Assembly: GCA_022376465.1 (NCBI GenBank)
Contig: JACDTU010000006.1
Location: 992,001 to 1,056,000, forward strand
DNA from: Cubamyces lactineus
Lineage: Eukaryota; Basidiomycota; Agaricomycetes; Polyporales; Polyporaceae
Length of the DNA stretch: 64,000 nucleotides
Direction of reading: 5' to 3'
Positions 23,991-34,852 of this stretch are shown here, piece by piece. Both the position numbers and the translations under genes were made by a program. Every line of letters starts with the position of its first letter. Position 1 is the first letter of the stretch. Under the pieces are notes generated by a model. It was not told where the DNA came from and did no database searches. It saw only the letters and a program-made list of their open reading frames with translations.

Positions 23991-26235
23991 TCAGAGGTCG
24001 AGCGTGTGGGGGTGCGTCTCAGCTTTGCAGAAAGTGCGTTGCATAGGTATCTGTAACGATGTCTCAGACTTCAGCGGATGCGCGTTTATGCGTGAACTCA
24101 ATGACACTCACCATCCAAACATAGAAATGAATCCACAGCGCAAGGAACTCGTCGTAGAACTCAGCGCGGAATGGCCATGCCTTCTTCCACGAGGACACCT
24201 TCACGTGGTCAAAATCCACCACGACAACTCTGTCAGGTGTACCACCATGACCTCGGATCAAGCACAAGTTTTTCCCAACAGTGATATCGTTGTGCAGTAC
24301 GTATGAGCAATGCACACGACTGAGGGAGCGTAGAGCAAGGTCGGCGCGAGTAGGCGTTATGTTGTCGTAGCTGATCGGCTCGCTCCCAGGCAGATACTCG
24401 AGAACGATAGCACCAGAAGGCGATCCGTCCTCGAATACCGGGAAGACTGACCACGGAGGCGGCTCGGGCTCATAGGCTCGACGAATGGCAGCGTTGGCAT
24501 TGTCGACATGTTTCCGAGACAACTCGATCCATCCGTAACATTGTGGCACCGCACCCGCAGCGCACGCCCCATAGTGCATGAGATGCGCATACCCGCCACG
24601 CTCGGCCCAGAAGCGCGGCTTGCATGGTGACCCGTTCTTTTTCCCTCCCCAATTCATGCTGAACTGCAAAACGCCGGTCAGGTCGGTGTGCAAGCTGCAG
24701 TGTCCGGAGATGACACTCACGATCTTCAGCAACCGTTCCGCTGACCCAATCCGAACCCGTACGAGGGGATGATTGCTGGAGTGCTTCAAGTATTCCAAGA
24801 ATTCAATGTCGGTCTCAGTGGGCAGCTGGCGGACAGGTGGAGGGGCGTCGTAATTACACCACTCGTCGGAATTTTCCGTGATGATATCGACAGCCTCGGA
24901 AGTTCTGAGGGGGCATGGCCCGTACCACCTGCCGAAGAGGTTGAACGTACGCGTTTTATGTTCGTTCCGGATAGCCTGGAGGAACTCATCGGTATCGTAC
25001 TGATGGTCGCGTATATGTCCGGGAGTGAGATGCTGGATCGGGGGATCCCAGCTGTATAGGTTGATGTCGGGGTACGATGCTAAGATGGCGATGGCCTCTT
25101 CTGTGATCGTGGACTTCGACGGACGGGCGTGTGTAGGCTGAATCGGTGCGGGGGTGACGTCGTCTACTAGGGTCCGTGGGTCTATAGCGTCGGGGCCAGC
25201 TTCCCAACCTATAAATGCGTCCGGTATCTAGGAAGTGACATCAACAACATATCAAGCAATGGGGCGGAGAGCAGGACATACCAGTCGCTGGTATATGAAA
25301 GCCCACCCCTCAGCGAGTTCAGCGAATAGCGCTTGCTTCGTTATCAACCCTTGGCAGACCGCGTGACTGAATCCCACCCATGCTACACGCTTTGTTTCTG
25401 GGAAGACCAGTACGTTGCCTTTCTCAGGGTTTCCGTGTAAGATATGCATAGAGTGCAAGACATGCAGAGCTCGCAGAGCTGCCTCGCCGATGTCGAGGCT
25501 GATGTTGTGAATCGAAAGACATTGCGCACCCGCAAGATCCTCGAGAACGAGTCCCTTCGAGACAGGGAGGTCCTTTCCACAGAGCACAGCAAGAAGAGGA
25601 GAGGAACAGCCCTGGTCGCGCTTGAGCAGGCCGTCTAGGTCGATCCAGCCGAAGCAGTGGGGAACTACTCCGGTCACATTACGAGAGGCCATGTAGGCGT
25701 ACGCATTGACTTCCGTATGGAATCGCGCAGATGCATCATCGCCGATATACTATGCAATAGCTCGTCAGCCTGACTCGGGGTGCTCGGGTCCGGATTCTGG
25801 AACAGTTGACCATGAACTCACCAGTTTGAGCACCCTCATGTCCTGTCCCGCGCGAATGCGGTAGATCACTGCACCGTCTCCGGCATGCAACTCTTCGACA
25901 AACTCGCATCGGACATTGTCAGGGATCAGCCACGGCATCAGAGGTGGGGCAGCAGCAGACACAGCCATGGGAACGGTGGCGTCAGATGGCGGAGGTGTAT
26001 CGAGTACAAACGGGTTCCGCCCGCACATGAAATGGAAAGGATTCAGCTTTGATTTCTTCGCCTGTACAAGAGCAGCGTGCTTGAGGTTGTCCGGGAAGTT
26101 CGGGCAGGGAGCGGTTTGCTGTGGGCGCACCGAGAAGACTTCCGGGGTCAAGTCCCATGGTGACGTCTCAGGGTAGGACTTCAAGATGTGTGGAGAAAAG
26201 TTGAAATAGCTCTCGTACTCCAGCTCCAGAGACAT
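23991..26235 (-). CDS. tandem pseudokinase-kinase-like protein
   Basis: One gene with two protein-kinase-like units. Start ATG 26235 (MSLELEYESYFNFSP). Unit 1 has ILKSYPETSPWDLTPE, then FVEELHAGDGAVIYRIRAG and the Lys strand VLKL. Its catalytic loop reads HGNPEKGNVLVF (Asn where Asp is expected) and the metal-binding DFG position reads VGF, so it looks catalytically dead. After a GT-AG intron a single long exon (about 25227-24722) carries a linker with ILASYPDINLYSWDPP, similar to the start of unit 1, and unit 2. That unit has Lys in RLLKI, the hinge-like IVLEYLPGSEPIS, HNDITVGKN with the catalytic Asp, and VVVDFDHV. No Met occurs in the long exon before unit 2, which argues for one fused protein. 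The C-terminal exon ends at TGA 23991. Substrate class unknown; could be a small-molecule phosphotransferase. Confidence 0.75.
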
Positions 26236-26559
26236 TGGTGAGTATGCGTGGGATGTAGAGGGAATGACAGGTAGAGGACAGACGTTAGGATATGTGGGGT
26301 GGTGAATGCGGAAGCTGGGCTCACGAGTCGCCTCGATCAGTGCGTTTTCCTCGACCTCGAACGGATCCTCCTCCAGGTCGGTTATTGGACCACGTCAAAC
26401 GACCATACCCTCAGCCCACCCTTGTCGTTCCGACCGTCCAATTGGGTCCCCCTCTTTTCCATGCCTGGATCCTATGCTTTCCCACCAGTTCCCCGCCTCC
26501 TTCCTGAAGGCAACCGACTCGAAAACGTGCTGCCCGATCGATGCGCGCTAGCAGACAAT

Positions 26560-26928
26560 TAGGGGTGCTCAATTCTTGTGGGTCGGCCGGTCGGTCGTTC
26601 GCAAGGCTGTCTTGATGGCGCGGTTTGCATGAAGCGACAAGAAGCGACGAGCTTTCTTTGCAAGCGCCAGGCTAGATTTCTCTTCCGAAATTGGTTGACT
26701 TTCCAAAACCCGCTAACGCTCAAGTAAGTACGCGCGAACTCCGCAAGAGCAAGTAAATATCTTGCCTCTTTTCGGGGTTGAAAAAATGCCTAGGGTTAAC
26801 GTAGGCGCGTCGTAGGGTTGCATCATTGTCGTCTCACAGCGAGGGCTCGCTAAAGGCGTCTCTAGCCATCAAAGTGTCCTTGCGAACGACCGACCGACCG
26901 ACCGACCGACAAGAATTGAGCACCCCTA
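26560..26928. mobile_element. MITE, Tc1/mariner-like (TA target duplication)
   Basis: The left end GGGGTGCTCAATTCTTGT (26562-26579) and right end ACAAGAATTGAGCACCCC (26909-26926) are perfect inverted repeats. The inverted similarity continues inward through GGTCGG repeats to GTTCGCAAGG, giving terminal repeats of roughly 45-55 bp with small indels. TA flanks both sides (26560-26561 and 26927-26928). At 365 bp with no coding capacity it is non-autonomous. The TA duplication and end structure fit Tc1/mariner-type elements. Confidence 0.88.
26887..26910. repeat. (CCGA)n tetranucleotide run inside the MITE right end
   Basis: About six tandem ACCG/CGAC units lie in the right terminal repeat, against a shorter run in the left one. 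The unequal length explains the imperfect match of the inner terminal repeats. Confidence 0.7.
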
Positions 26929-27635
26929 TTCCTTTCAAATCCACTTAGGACAGGGGAGGGTTCCACCTCCCGAAGCCGACATCCAAACGCGGTGTCCAGG
27001 GGAACTGAAGCCATCCTACAAATTCATGGCCAAGTGGTACCATTCCGTAGCAAAAAAGGACGGGCCCGCAGCTCTCGATTGGAGGTAGGCTTGGCTGAGC
27101 CTCAGAGTCAAGCAGCTCTCGATGTTTTGGCCCAAATTACCTTTCATATGCGGAGGATGGGAATCCTCGAGGAGATAGACCTGAACTTCACAGCAGATCG
27201 TCGCGAGGGCTCCAGTGGCCGAGTATCATGCACGTATGGATATATTCTCACTGACGAAGAGGTTGTCCTCATCAAGCGATTGCGTCCGGAGGTGCGACGA
27301 CACCTACGACCTAACGGTGAAGGCGTGCAAGTCACTCGACCCATCCTAGTCTCCCAGGGTTTCCCATTACGTCCCGACGCGGATTCGACGGATATATCCG
27401 GTAAGCAGGCTACTCGCGTCGATCGAGATATCACGGATCGCGTTATGTTGTACTCATATAAGATCCAATGTCAGGTATGCTTGCGCTTGTCTACATACAC
27501 CTGCTCGCTGGATCAGAGTCCGGGCTCAGCTACGTTCATGACACTGACCCCGATGACCCCGATGAACCCGATGATTCCGAGTTCGGCGACTTCGAGGGGC
27601 CTGAAGAGCCCTACCCATACCCCCCAGCATTCTAG

Positions 27636-28249
27636 TCCTGCGCTATGTATAACGAGATCCTGCGATGCTTGCCTCGAAGCCGTTCAATTTTGTATGTTGG
27701 CTTGAATTCCATTTCGACTGTTGGCCCGATGTCGGTGCCTGGGAAACAGGCTGATCATCGTGCAGCTGGCGCACAAGTTCCGACGTGATATCGGCAGAGT
27801 ACGTAACCTTGTCCCACCGCAAACGCCCCGTGACTTTGGGTCGGCCCAGCCCTATACGACGCCCTCTCTCCCTCTCCCACTGGGTCTCTGCGCCGACGTC
27901 AGGGCATGTACACGAGGAGGGCATTAGACTTTGCGAGAGTGGACTGGCTTCGAACCCGGGTGTCCTGTGTCCGACGGCCTCGCACTGTCTACCATACTTA
28001 GAGACGTTCTTCATGCGTCGACCGCGGCGTCCAGCGTGCGCTCTCAGCGGCTAGACGGCTTCTTCATCAGGCAGCCCCAGCTGAAGGGAATGAAGGAAGC
28101 CTTTCGAGCTTCGCACCACTCACCATGAGGTTGCGAAGCCAAAATATCAACATATAAGACGTCCACTGTCGCCGTGGGGCACCGGCAGGTATCCGTCCGC
28201 GTCTGCCCATCCCCTCTCGTTGAATGCCCCCTCGCCCCCGACGTCCACC
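27636..28249. other. intergenic before 7TM gene A
   Basis: About 0.6 kb; no gene supported. Confidence 0.4.
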
Positions 28250-29652
28250 ATGGCATCCTCAATGGCGGTGTTCCAGAACGCGTACTACATCGGGAACACG
28301 TTCGCTGCAATCCTCTACGGTACGCATCGCCCCATCATCCCAAATCGCATCTCCGCGTCCCAAGTCCGCGCCCCAGAGTTGATTCAATGTCGATGTGATC
28401 TCCTCCTCCTCCTCCCCTAGGCGTAGTGCTCGTGCTGTACTTCATGATCATCCGCACGATGCTCGACCCGGCGCACAAGGGCCCGCGCTCGGACAAGTTC
28501 TTCGTGCTCTTCAGCACCGCGCTCCTCTGCCTCAACACCGTCTTCTTCGCGACCGACACCGTCTTCGGGGAGGAGATGTGGATCGTGCACGCGGACTACC
28601 CCGGCGGCCAGGACGCGTACCTCGGCGACAACGCGTCCGTGTGGTACCAGACGCTCGGCACCGCCGCGTCCATCGTGCTCAACCTGCTCAGCGACGGCCT
28701 TCTGGTGAGTTGCATCCCGTATAATAGTCCCACGGTGCCCCTATGGGCTGCCGGACAGATGGCGTCTGACGCCGGGGCTTCTCTACAGATTTACCGGTGC
28801 TGGGTCGTCTGGGATGACATCCGCGTCGTCGTGTTCCCCATCCTCATCTACCTCGGTGCATTCTGTGGGTACCCCTCCCTCTCACATTCCAAGACCTCCC
28901 CACGTGCCCGTGCTGACCGTCGACTCCCACACCGCGCCTCCACAGCCGCAGGCCTCGCGCAACTCTACGAATCCGGGCGGCCGAACGCAAACTACTTCGC
29001 GGGGCTCGCGCAGCAGCTCGGCATCGCGTACACGTCCTCCGTCATCGGCCTCAACGTGATCGTCACCACGCTCATCTGCGGGCGCATCTACTTTGCGAGC
29101 CGGCGGTACGCGCGCGTCCTCGGCGTCGAGGTCGGGGACGAGTACAAGAGCGCGACGGCGATCATCGTCGAGTCCGCGCTGCTGTACACCCTCACGGGCG
29201 TCGCGTACCTCGTCTCGTTCGCCTTGGACAGCCAGACGTCCATCTTCTTCCTCTCGGTGTACGTCATGATGACGGTGCGTCTTCTCCTCCCCTCTCCTCC
29301 TCCCCCTCCCCCTCCTCCTCCCCCTCCCCCTCCTCCTCCTCCTCCTCCTCCTCGATATTGTACGATCGGGGACACGGCGCTGACGAGCGGGCTCGACTCG
29401 GATGTGTTCGGACAGTGCGTGGCCCCACAGATGATCGTGCTTCGCGTCATCTCCGGGCGCGCGTGGACGCGCGACCAATCCGCGGCCACGAGCACGGGCC
29501 TCGAGTTCACGAACACGGCCGCGAGCGACAAGTCGGACCTCGCGTTCGGCGACGACGCGCGCGCGGCGAAGCAGCTCGAGCTCCGCCTCGAGACGAAGCG
29601 GTCGAACCCGAGCTCGACGGACGTCGACGTCGTCGTCGTCGAGGCCGTGTGA
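28250..29652 (+). CDS. seven-transmembrane Agaricomycete family protein A
   Basis: Family recognised as a large Agaricomycete group of 7-helix membrane proteins with unknown role; a receptor-like function is only suspected. Five exons with consistent phase: 28250-28319, 28421-28704, 28789-28864, 28946-29274 and 29416-29652, giving 331 residues. Helices include VVLVLYFMIIRTML, FSTALLCLNTVFFAT and IYRCWVVWDDIRVVVFP. The conserved loop FGEEMWIVHADYPGGQDAYL lies after helix 3. The helix-7 exon ends VYVMMT and the last exon starts CVAPQMIVLRVISGRAW, the conserved cytosolic entry, followed by a charged, poorly conserved tail. Start ATG 28250 (MASSMAVFQNAYYIGN). The paralogue is at 36570-37837, with the same intron positions. 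Confidence 0.85.
29281..29352. repeat. pyrimidine (CTCC/CCT)n microsatellite in intron 4
   Basis: About 70 bp of pure C/T on the + strand lie in intron 29275-29415 of 7TM gene A, making that intron 141 nt against 89 nt at the same place in the paralogue. Confidence 0.9.
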
Positions 29653-31335
29653 ACCTTGAAGCACGCTGCATAGGAGTCTAGGACGCGTGTTACGTCGCGG
29701 GTGCTCACTGCCACTTGGACGACACCCGTTGACTGCACGGTGTACACGCCGCGTCCGACGAGGTGACAGCGGCATCGCACGGTTGCATACCCACGCGCCA
29801 AAACACCGTGTTCACGGTGTCGTATACCACGCTCGGGACGATAGCGGCGCGGCCGGGCGCGTCGCGGAGCTGTAGTTTGTCAGCATATTATTATACCTCG
29901 CATCTTGTGGCGGCCAGACAAGCCGCATGGACTGGTCCGAGTCTCGGAGCGGACTCCCCTCCAAGCCCAAACGCCTTCCGTTCTTTACCCAGTGTATTAC
30001 TAGCTATCGTATCGTTACGTACTACCATGATTGTCGCTGTACACTTGAGATCAAATGCACTCAAAACCTCTCGGAGATCTAGCATTAGCATAACCATACC
30101 GTTACTACCGTACCGTCATGAGGCGTATGTACAGTACGACTCCATCGACTCCAGAAACGAAACATGGCGTACACATACTCAAACGAGATCGATCCCTGAT
30201 CAGATCACTCGCTTGCCGACCCCGGGCCCCTTGGGAGCATTGCCACTTGCGACATGCGACATGCGCCGCGCTAGGACATACTCGGCGGCGTACCGCCGAC
30301 TCGGACGTCGTCTCGACTCTCGGCTCTCACTGGCAAGCTTTCCTAGTAGGAGGGCGCGGCACTGCATTCGATACTCAATGTCAGAGTACTAGTCGGGTCT
30401 GCGCCACTGCCCTCGCGCGGATTCCCAATGTGGCACACTCCTTCGAATGTTCCTCATCGATACCCCCGCTCGTCCGACTCATCGAATCTGTTCTCGGAGT
30501 ACCTACCCACGGAGAGCCTACTGTAACTTAGCGCGCCCGCACAGAAAAGTACAAGAACATGCAGAACCCTGACGTCGATGTCGAGGAGTGGTCACGACGT
30601 ATGGCTCGGACAACGTGCAATGTGGCCGCGAAGGTGGCTATAGCGCTATAGCGTGGAGAATAATGTGCGATGTACGATGTTACGATGACTGTACCCTCCG
30701 ATGAGCACGGGAGAGCTGGCGTGGAAAGAGTGGCAGAAGACTGGGCGTGCGAAGCGGACGTCCGTGAATATAGGAGGACCAGGTGGCAGCAGGCAGCGGC
30801 ATGCCTCGGCGCGGACTAGTAGCTTCCCAGGTTTGATGATTTGACAGATCGGTCCGTGTGTGCGTGGGGCAGGGAAGAGGCTCAGGCTTCAGAAGATCTG
30901 TTAAAACTGTGCAATAGTCCTTGCATCAGAATATAGAAGCGGCGGGGAACCAGGCAGGGAAGAGAGCGTCGGACGGCGTGCAAGCCTTCGCGGCTAGGTG
31001 CCTGAAAGGGTGGGGATACCACAGATGATACGCGGGAACTCAACTACGTAGTATTCAGTAGCAAAGAGCCCCAGCTGCGGACGAAAGGTTATCTGTTGCA
31101 CTCAACTTGGCTGTCCGTTGGCCAATTGGAGGGTCGATTTATTGCAGATCAACTGAGGACTCGTTCAGCTGCCAGTGGCGGGCGGACGCACACAGCAAGG
31201 ATCTCATCGCGATGGCTTGAAGTTGATCAGAAGGAGAGGATCTCGGCAGGTGACTCATAAAGAATTTTGTCAGATACGATCCAACGACGCCTTGGCAGTT
31301 ACCCTCTTTCTGCTAGTGCTAACTAACAATCAATA
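29653..31335. other. intergenic, 7TM A to GH128 A (convergent)
   Basis: About 1.7 kb between the 3' ends of two convergent genes. Short frames only; no gene, RNA or repeat recognised. Confidence 0.4.
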
Positions 31336-32698
31336 TCAATACTCGTCATTGATCACGATAGACCCAAGCTCCGTTGGGGTGCCGTCCGCGTTCTGCAGCG
31401 CGCTCGGGTTGCCCGCGCCCGATGTGGACCGCGCGACGTCTGCCAAACACACTCACATTCAGCCCTTGTGGAGGTGGAGAGACAGGCCGACCGCGCTGGG
31501 AGCGGAGCCGGATGGGGAGGTGGACGTACCGAACGGGCATGCGGCGAGCATCCAGCCTGTGTTGTCGAAGAAGGCCAGGGACTGTTGCATGAACACGATG
31601 ACGTCATTCAGCGTGGGCGGGTTCGCGCCGCTGAAGTCCTGTCGCAGCAGCCCAGTTCAGCCACAGAAATGATAGTAAGGTAAGAAGGGCGTGGTACGCA
31701 CCTCGTCTGCGAACTCGGTAAGGAGGATAGGCAAATTGAAGGTGTCGTGGTATTCCTCCAGGTACGCCTGCAAATTGCTCGCACCAAGCCCGTACCAATG
31801 CAGGCACTGGTAGTCGATCTGCACACCGCCGTCACCACCCGCCACCCCATATCAGCCCACTATTTCCCTCCACACCACCGTGACAGTAGATTCGTTGTGA
31901 ACTTACCGTGCACCCGCTGCACGCCTGCATGAAGCTCCGCATCCACTGCTGCCCATTCGTCGCCGCAGACACCGCAGGCGAGCACGTCTTGTACCCCAAG
32001 CTCCGCTTCGGCTCGATGTACTCCTTCCACAGCGCCGCGGCCGTGTTCGGGTCCAAGTTCGACTGGCCGACTTCGTTCGGCCTGAGGCGCGCCGCCGCCG
32101 AGCACCATCACGACCAGTCAATCAGTACTCAGGCTCAATCACACACATGGCGAAGAGCGGAGAGAGTTGGACAGAGCGAGTATGACACTGCGAGATGACG
32201 CACTCGTTGAACCCCAAGATGATAGTCCCGAACCCTTGCGTGACCGCGCTCTCGAACGCGTCGATGTGCGCCTGGTCCCCGCCCCACAGCATCGGCCAGT
32301 AGTCGAACCCGAGCGCGTTCGCCGCCGCCGGCTTGTCCACCGACCAATCGTACAACCTGCCGTAATCACCACAGAGCGGGCGTCAGTCTTTGCGTACCTC
32401 CAAACCGTCCGGTGCAGAGCAGCGGCCCTCTGGTCGAACGTACGCACCCGACGACATGAGAAGTCTTGAAGTTCGCGAGAGAGGAGTCCGAGTCGCTATT
32501 CCCCCACGCGATGCACACCTTTGATCCCTTCTGTCCAAACGCGTCGCTGACGTCGGTCCCGTTCACGCTGCGACGCAGCGTATCAGTGCCCACGCCCGTG
32601 GGCATGGCAGCGGCAGCGGGGAAAGACGCGCTAAACGCGGTGCACGTGACCGCGACGACCGCATAAAACGCGACGAGGCGTAGAAGTCCGGCGGGCAT
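31336..32698 (-). CDS. GH128 endo-beta-1,3-glucanase A, secreted
   Basis: Glycoside hydrolase family 128, a TIM-barrel family that cleaves beta-1,3-glucan; a founding member comes from the shiitake mushroom. Start ATG 32698 with a signal peptide (MPAGLLRLVAFYAVVAV..., cleavage near AAAAMP). Blocks in order: DAFGQKGSKVCIAWGN, RLYDWSVDKPAAAN, FDYWPMLWGG, then TIILGFNE joined by an intron to PNEVGQSNLDP. The Glu of GFNEPN is the probable acid/base. Then CLHWYGLG and LPILLTEFAD, whose Glu is the probable nucleophile, and WMLAACPFG. C-terminus NADGTPTELGSIVINDEY, TGA at 31336-31338. At least six exons. A TATA box (TATATAAG on the minus strand, 32804-32811) lies ~107 nt upstream. Likely cell-wall remodelling or fungal glucan turnover. 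Confidence 0.88.
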
Positions 32699-32803
32699 CG
32701 TACTGAGGACAGTTGGAGGCGGTGAGTTAGGCAAGGAGAAGAGGTATGCGAGCTAAACCGGTGTAGGTCGAGCCCTCGTCTCTATGGCAGAAAGCTGCGG
32801 GCT

Positions 32804-32811
32804 CTTATATA
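32804..32811 (-). promoter_or_regulatory. TATA box of GH128 A
   Basis: TATATAAG on the minus strand about 107 nt before the ATG, matching the spacing of the TATA box of the tandem copy. Confidence 0.55.
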
Positions 32812-33452
32812 CTCATACCAGTCATCGTTCGATACACTCTAGCCTGTGGCAGACTCCGAGCCGTTTTCGGAGGTACGTGGATGGACGCGCGCAACGCTCC
32901 ACCTTGTAGACGAATGATACATGCGCCGCAAAGTCGTCCGAGCCTCTAGAAGGCATCGAGGTGCGACTTGACACCTCTAGCCTTGACGGACGAGTCACAA
33001 GTTGGTTGCTGGTGATTCGGCGGCAGGCAACGTCAACGGGCGCTCGCGCATAGACGGTACCTGCGGTCAGAGCATGTGAGTCGACGTGATCCGTACACGG
33101 GCACATGGGATAGAATGGAGCCTGATATGATGACGCATTTGGGACGGTTAGGTGTTGATGGATTGGTGTTCACACACGGGCACAGTACAGTATGTGACGC
33201 GGGCGACGGAAGATAGGACGACGTGCGTGCATTGCCGCGCCATGCGGCTACGAAACACAAACAACATAGAACCGCGCCGCTAGCGATACCCACGAAGAGA
33301 ACTTGACCTCAAGATGTGTAGCAAATGGGCTCTTACATTTCGTTGCACCACGACAGACAATGAGAAATCACACTCTCGAGCGCCAGGTGCGACAGGCACA
33401 GTGATCCCGTGCCTTCGAATCGTCGCAGCCACTCGAGTACCCGTAGAGCTTC
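32812..33452. other. intergenic between the tandem GH128 genes
   Basis: About 0.64 kb, upstream sequence of GH128 A and 3' flank of GH128 B. No gene supported. Confidence 0.4.
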
Positions 33453-34736
33453 TCAGTACTCGTCATTGATGACGATAGTACCGAGTTCAGTCGGCGTGCC
33501 GTCGGCGTTCTGCAGCGCGTTGTTATTCGTCACGCCCGCTGTAGGGAACAGGATCCCTATAGGGAGGGGCGCAATGGCGTCGACGTCAGCGAGAGAGAGC
33601 GCAAGTAAGCACACTGGCACAGATGGGAGTTGACGGGGAACATAGGGAACATACCGAACGGGCAAGCGGCGAGGATCCAATCGGTGTTGTCAAAGTACTC
33701 CAGCGCCTGCTGCATGAACGCGATCACGTCGCTCAGCGAAGGCTGGTCCCCGCCATTGAAGTTCTGCATCGAATGTACAGCAGTGAGTCTGAGAACAGAA
33801 GAACGCTCGGAGCTGCGGAGGAGCGGTATAGCGCTGGCGACAGTACCTGGTCCGCGAACTCGGTGAGGATGATGGGCAACCCGAACGTGTCGTGGTTCTC
33901 TTCCAGGTACGTCTGCAGGCCGCTGAACCCGACGTCGTACCAGTGGAGGCACTGGTAGTCGATCTTGTGCGCCCAGAACGTTAACGCGGGAAACGAGTGC
34001 GCGAGGTGTGAATGAGGCTCACTGTACATCCGCTGCAGGCCTGCAGGAACTGCTGCATCCACTGCAGGCCGTTCGGACGACTAGAGATCGCTGGGGAGCA
34101 TGTCTTGTAGCCTAGACTACGCTTGGGCTCGATGTATTGTTGCCACAGTGCAGCCGCTGTGAACGGATCTAGGTTAGATTCGCCCTCCTCATTTGGCCTG
34201 CAGGATAAGGCAGGATAAGAGCAGTTGAGCGGACCATCGAATCACGCTGATAGTACGAGAGAGACTCACTCGTTGAATCCAAGGATGATAGTCCCATATC
34301 CTGCAGTCACAGTGCTCTCAAAGGCGCTGATCTGATCTTCGTCGGCGCCCCAGAGCATAGGCCAGAAGTCGAACCCGAGCGAATCAGCCGCACTAGGCTT
34401 CTGCACCGTCCAGTCATACAGGCTTCGAATATCATTAGCATATAGCATATGATACTATTCATCGTGATCTGAGATGCTGAAGCGGGACGCTGCGCTCTGT
34501 ACTCACCCGACGACATGAGAAGTCTTGAAGTTGGCGAGGGAGGGATCGTTCCCGTCTCCCCAAGCCGCGCAGATCTTCGACCCTTTCTGGCCAAAGGCGC
34601 TGCTGATACGCGCCTTGACGCTGACATCGGGCCAGGCAGTTGGCACGGCAAATGCGGACGAAACCCCCAGACACAACCATCCTAGAGCCACGGTAGCAAA
34701 AAGCGGGAGGGGAGCGGGCGTCCTAGCTCCAGTCAT
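33453..34736 (-). CDS. GH128 endo-beta-1,3-glucanase B, secreted
   Basis: Tandem paralogue of GH128 A with the same exon order. Start ATG 34736 (MTGARTPAPLPLFATVALGW), signal peptide ending near SAFA. Conserved blocks: AFGQKGSKICAAWGDG, SLYDWTVQKPSAAD, FDFWPMLWGADED, TIILGFNE, then after an intron PNEEGESNLDPFTAAALWQQ, IDYQCLHWYDVGFSGL, LPIILTEFADQ and WILAACPFG. It ends NADGTPTELGTIVINDEY, TGA 33453-33455. Both predicted catalytic glutamates (GFNE, LTEF) are present, so it should be active. TATAAAG on the minus strand at 34846-34852 is ~110 nt upstream. Secreted glucan-degrading or cell-wall enzyme. Confidence 0.88.
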
Positions 34737-34845
34737 CTCTCGAATCTTGATGCACTGTATGATGGTATGATGGTGACAGTCCGGTGCGTGCCAGTGGGCC
34801 AGCTGTCAAGACACAAAGAAGGAACAGATGCCATGCCAGATGCTG

Positions 34846-34852
34846 CTTTATA
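34846..34852 (-). promoter_or_regulatory. TATA box of GH128 B
   Basis: TATAAAG on the minus strand about 110 nt upstream of the ATG, at nearly the same distance as in GH128 A. Confidence 0.55.

Larger units (their letters stand above)
26299..27635 (+). pseudogene. hypothetical fungal gene interrupted by a MITE
   Basis: A reading frame with RILLQVGYWTTSNDHTLSPP and LLPEGNRLENVLPDRCALAD runs into a stop at the left edge of a 365-bp element (26562-26926). Removing the element and one TA joins it exactly in frame with YSFQIHLGQGRVPPPEADIQ, then SYKFMAKWYHSVAKKDGP. Further on come YGYILTDEEVVLIKRL and, after a likely GTAAGC...CAG intron (27401-27473), GMLALVYIHLLAGSESGLSY and an acidic C-terminus ending EEPYPYPPAF at TAG ~27633-27635. 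The frame also changes near 27085, either by a very short intron or a real frameshift. No in-frame ATG is visible at the 5' end. Family not named by me; function unknown. Divergent from the kinase-like gene. Confidence 0.55.

Noticed and set aside
26886..26927. CCGA tetranucleotide run considered as a CRISPR-like or satellite array
   Set aside because: It is a short simple repeat inside the MITE terminal repeat, with no spacers.
28882..29775. Minus-strand frame of 297 codons opposite 7TM gene A
   Set aside because: It is the antisense shadow of a GC-rich coding region with Arg/Asp-rich low-complexity translation.
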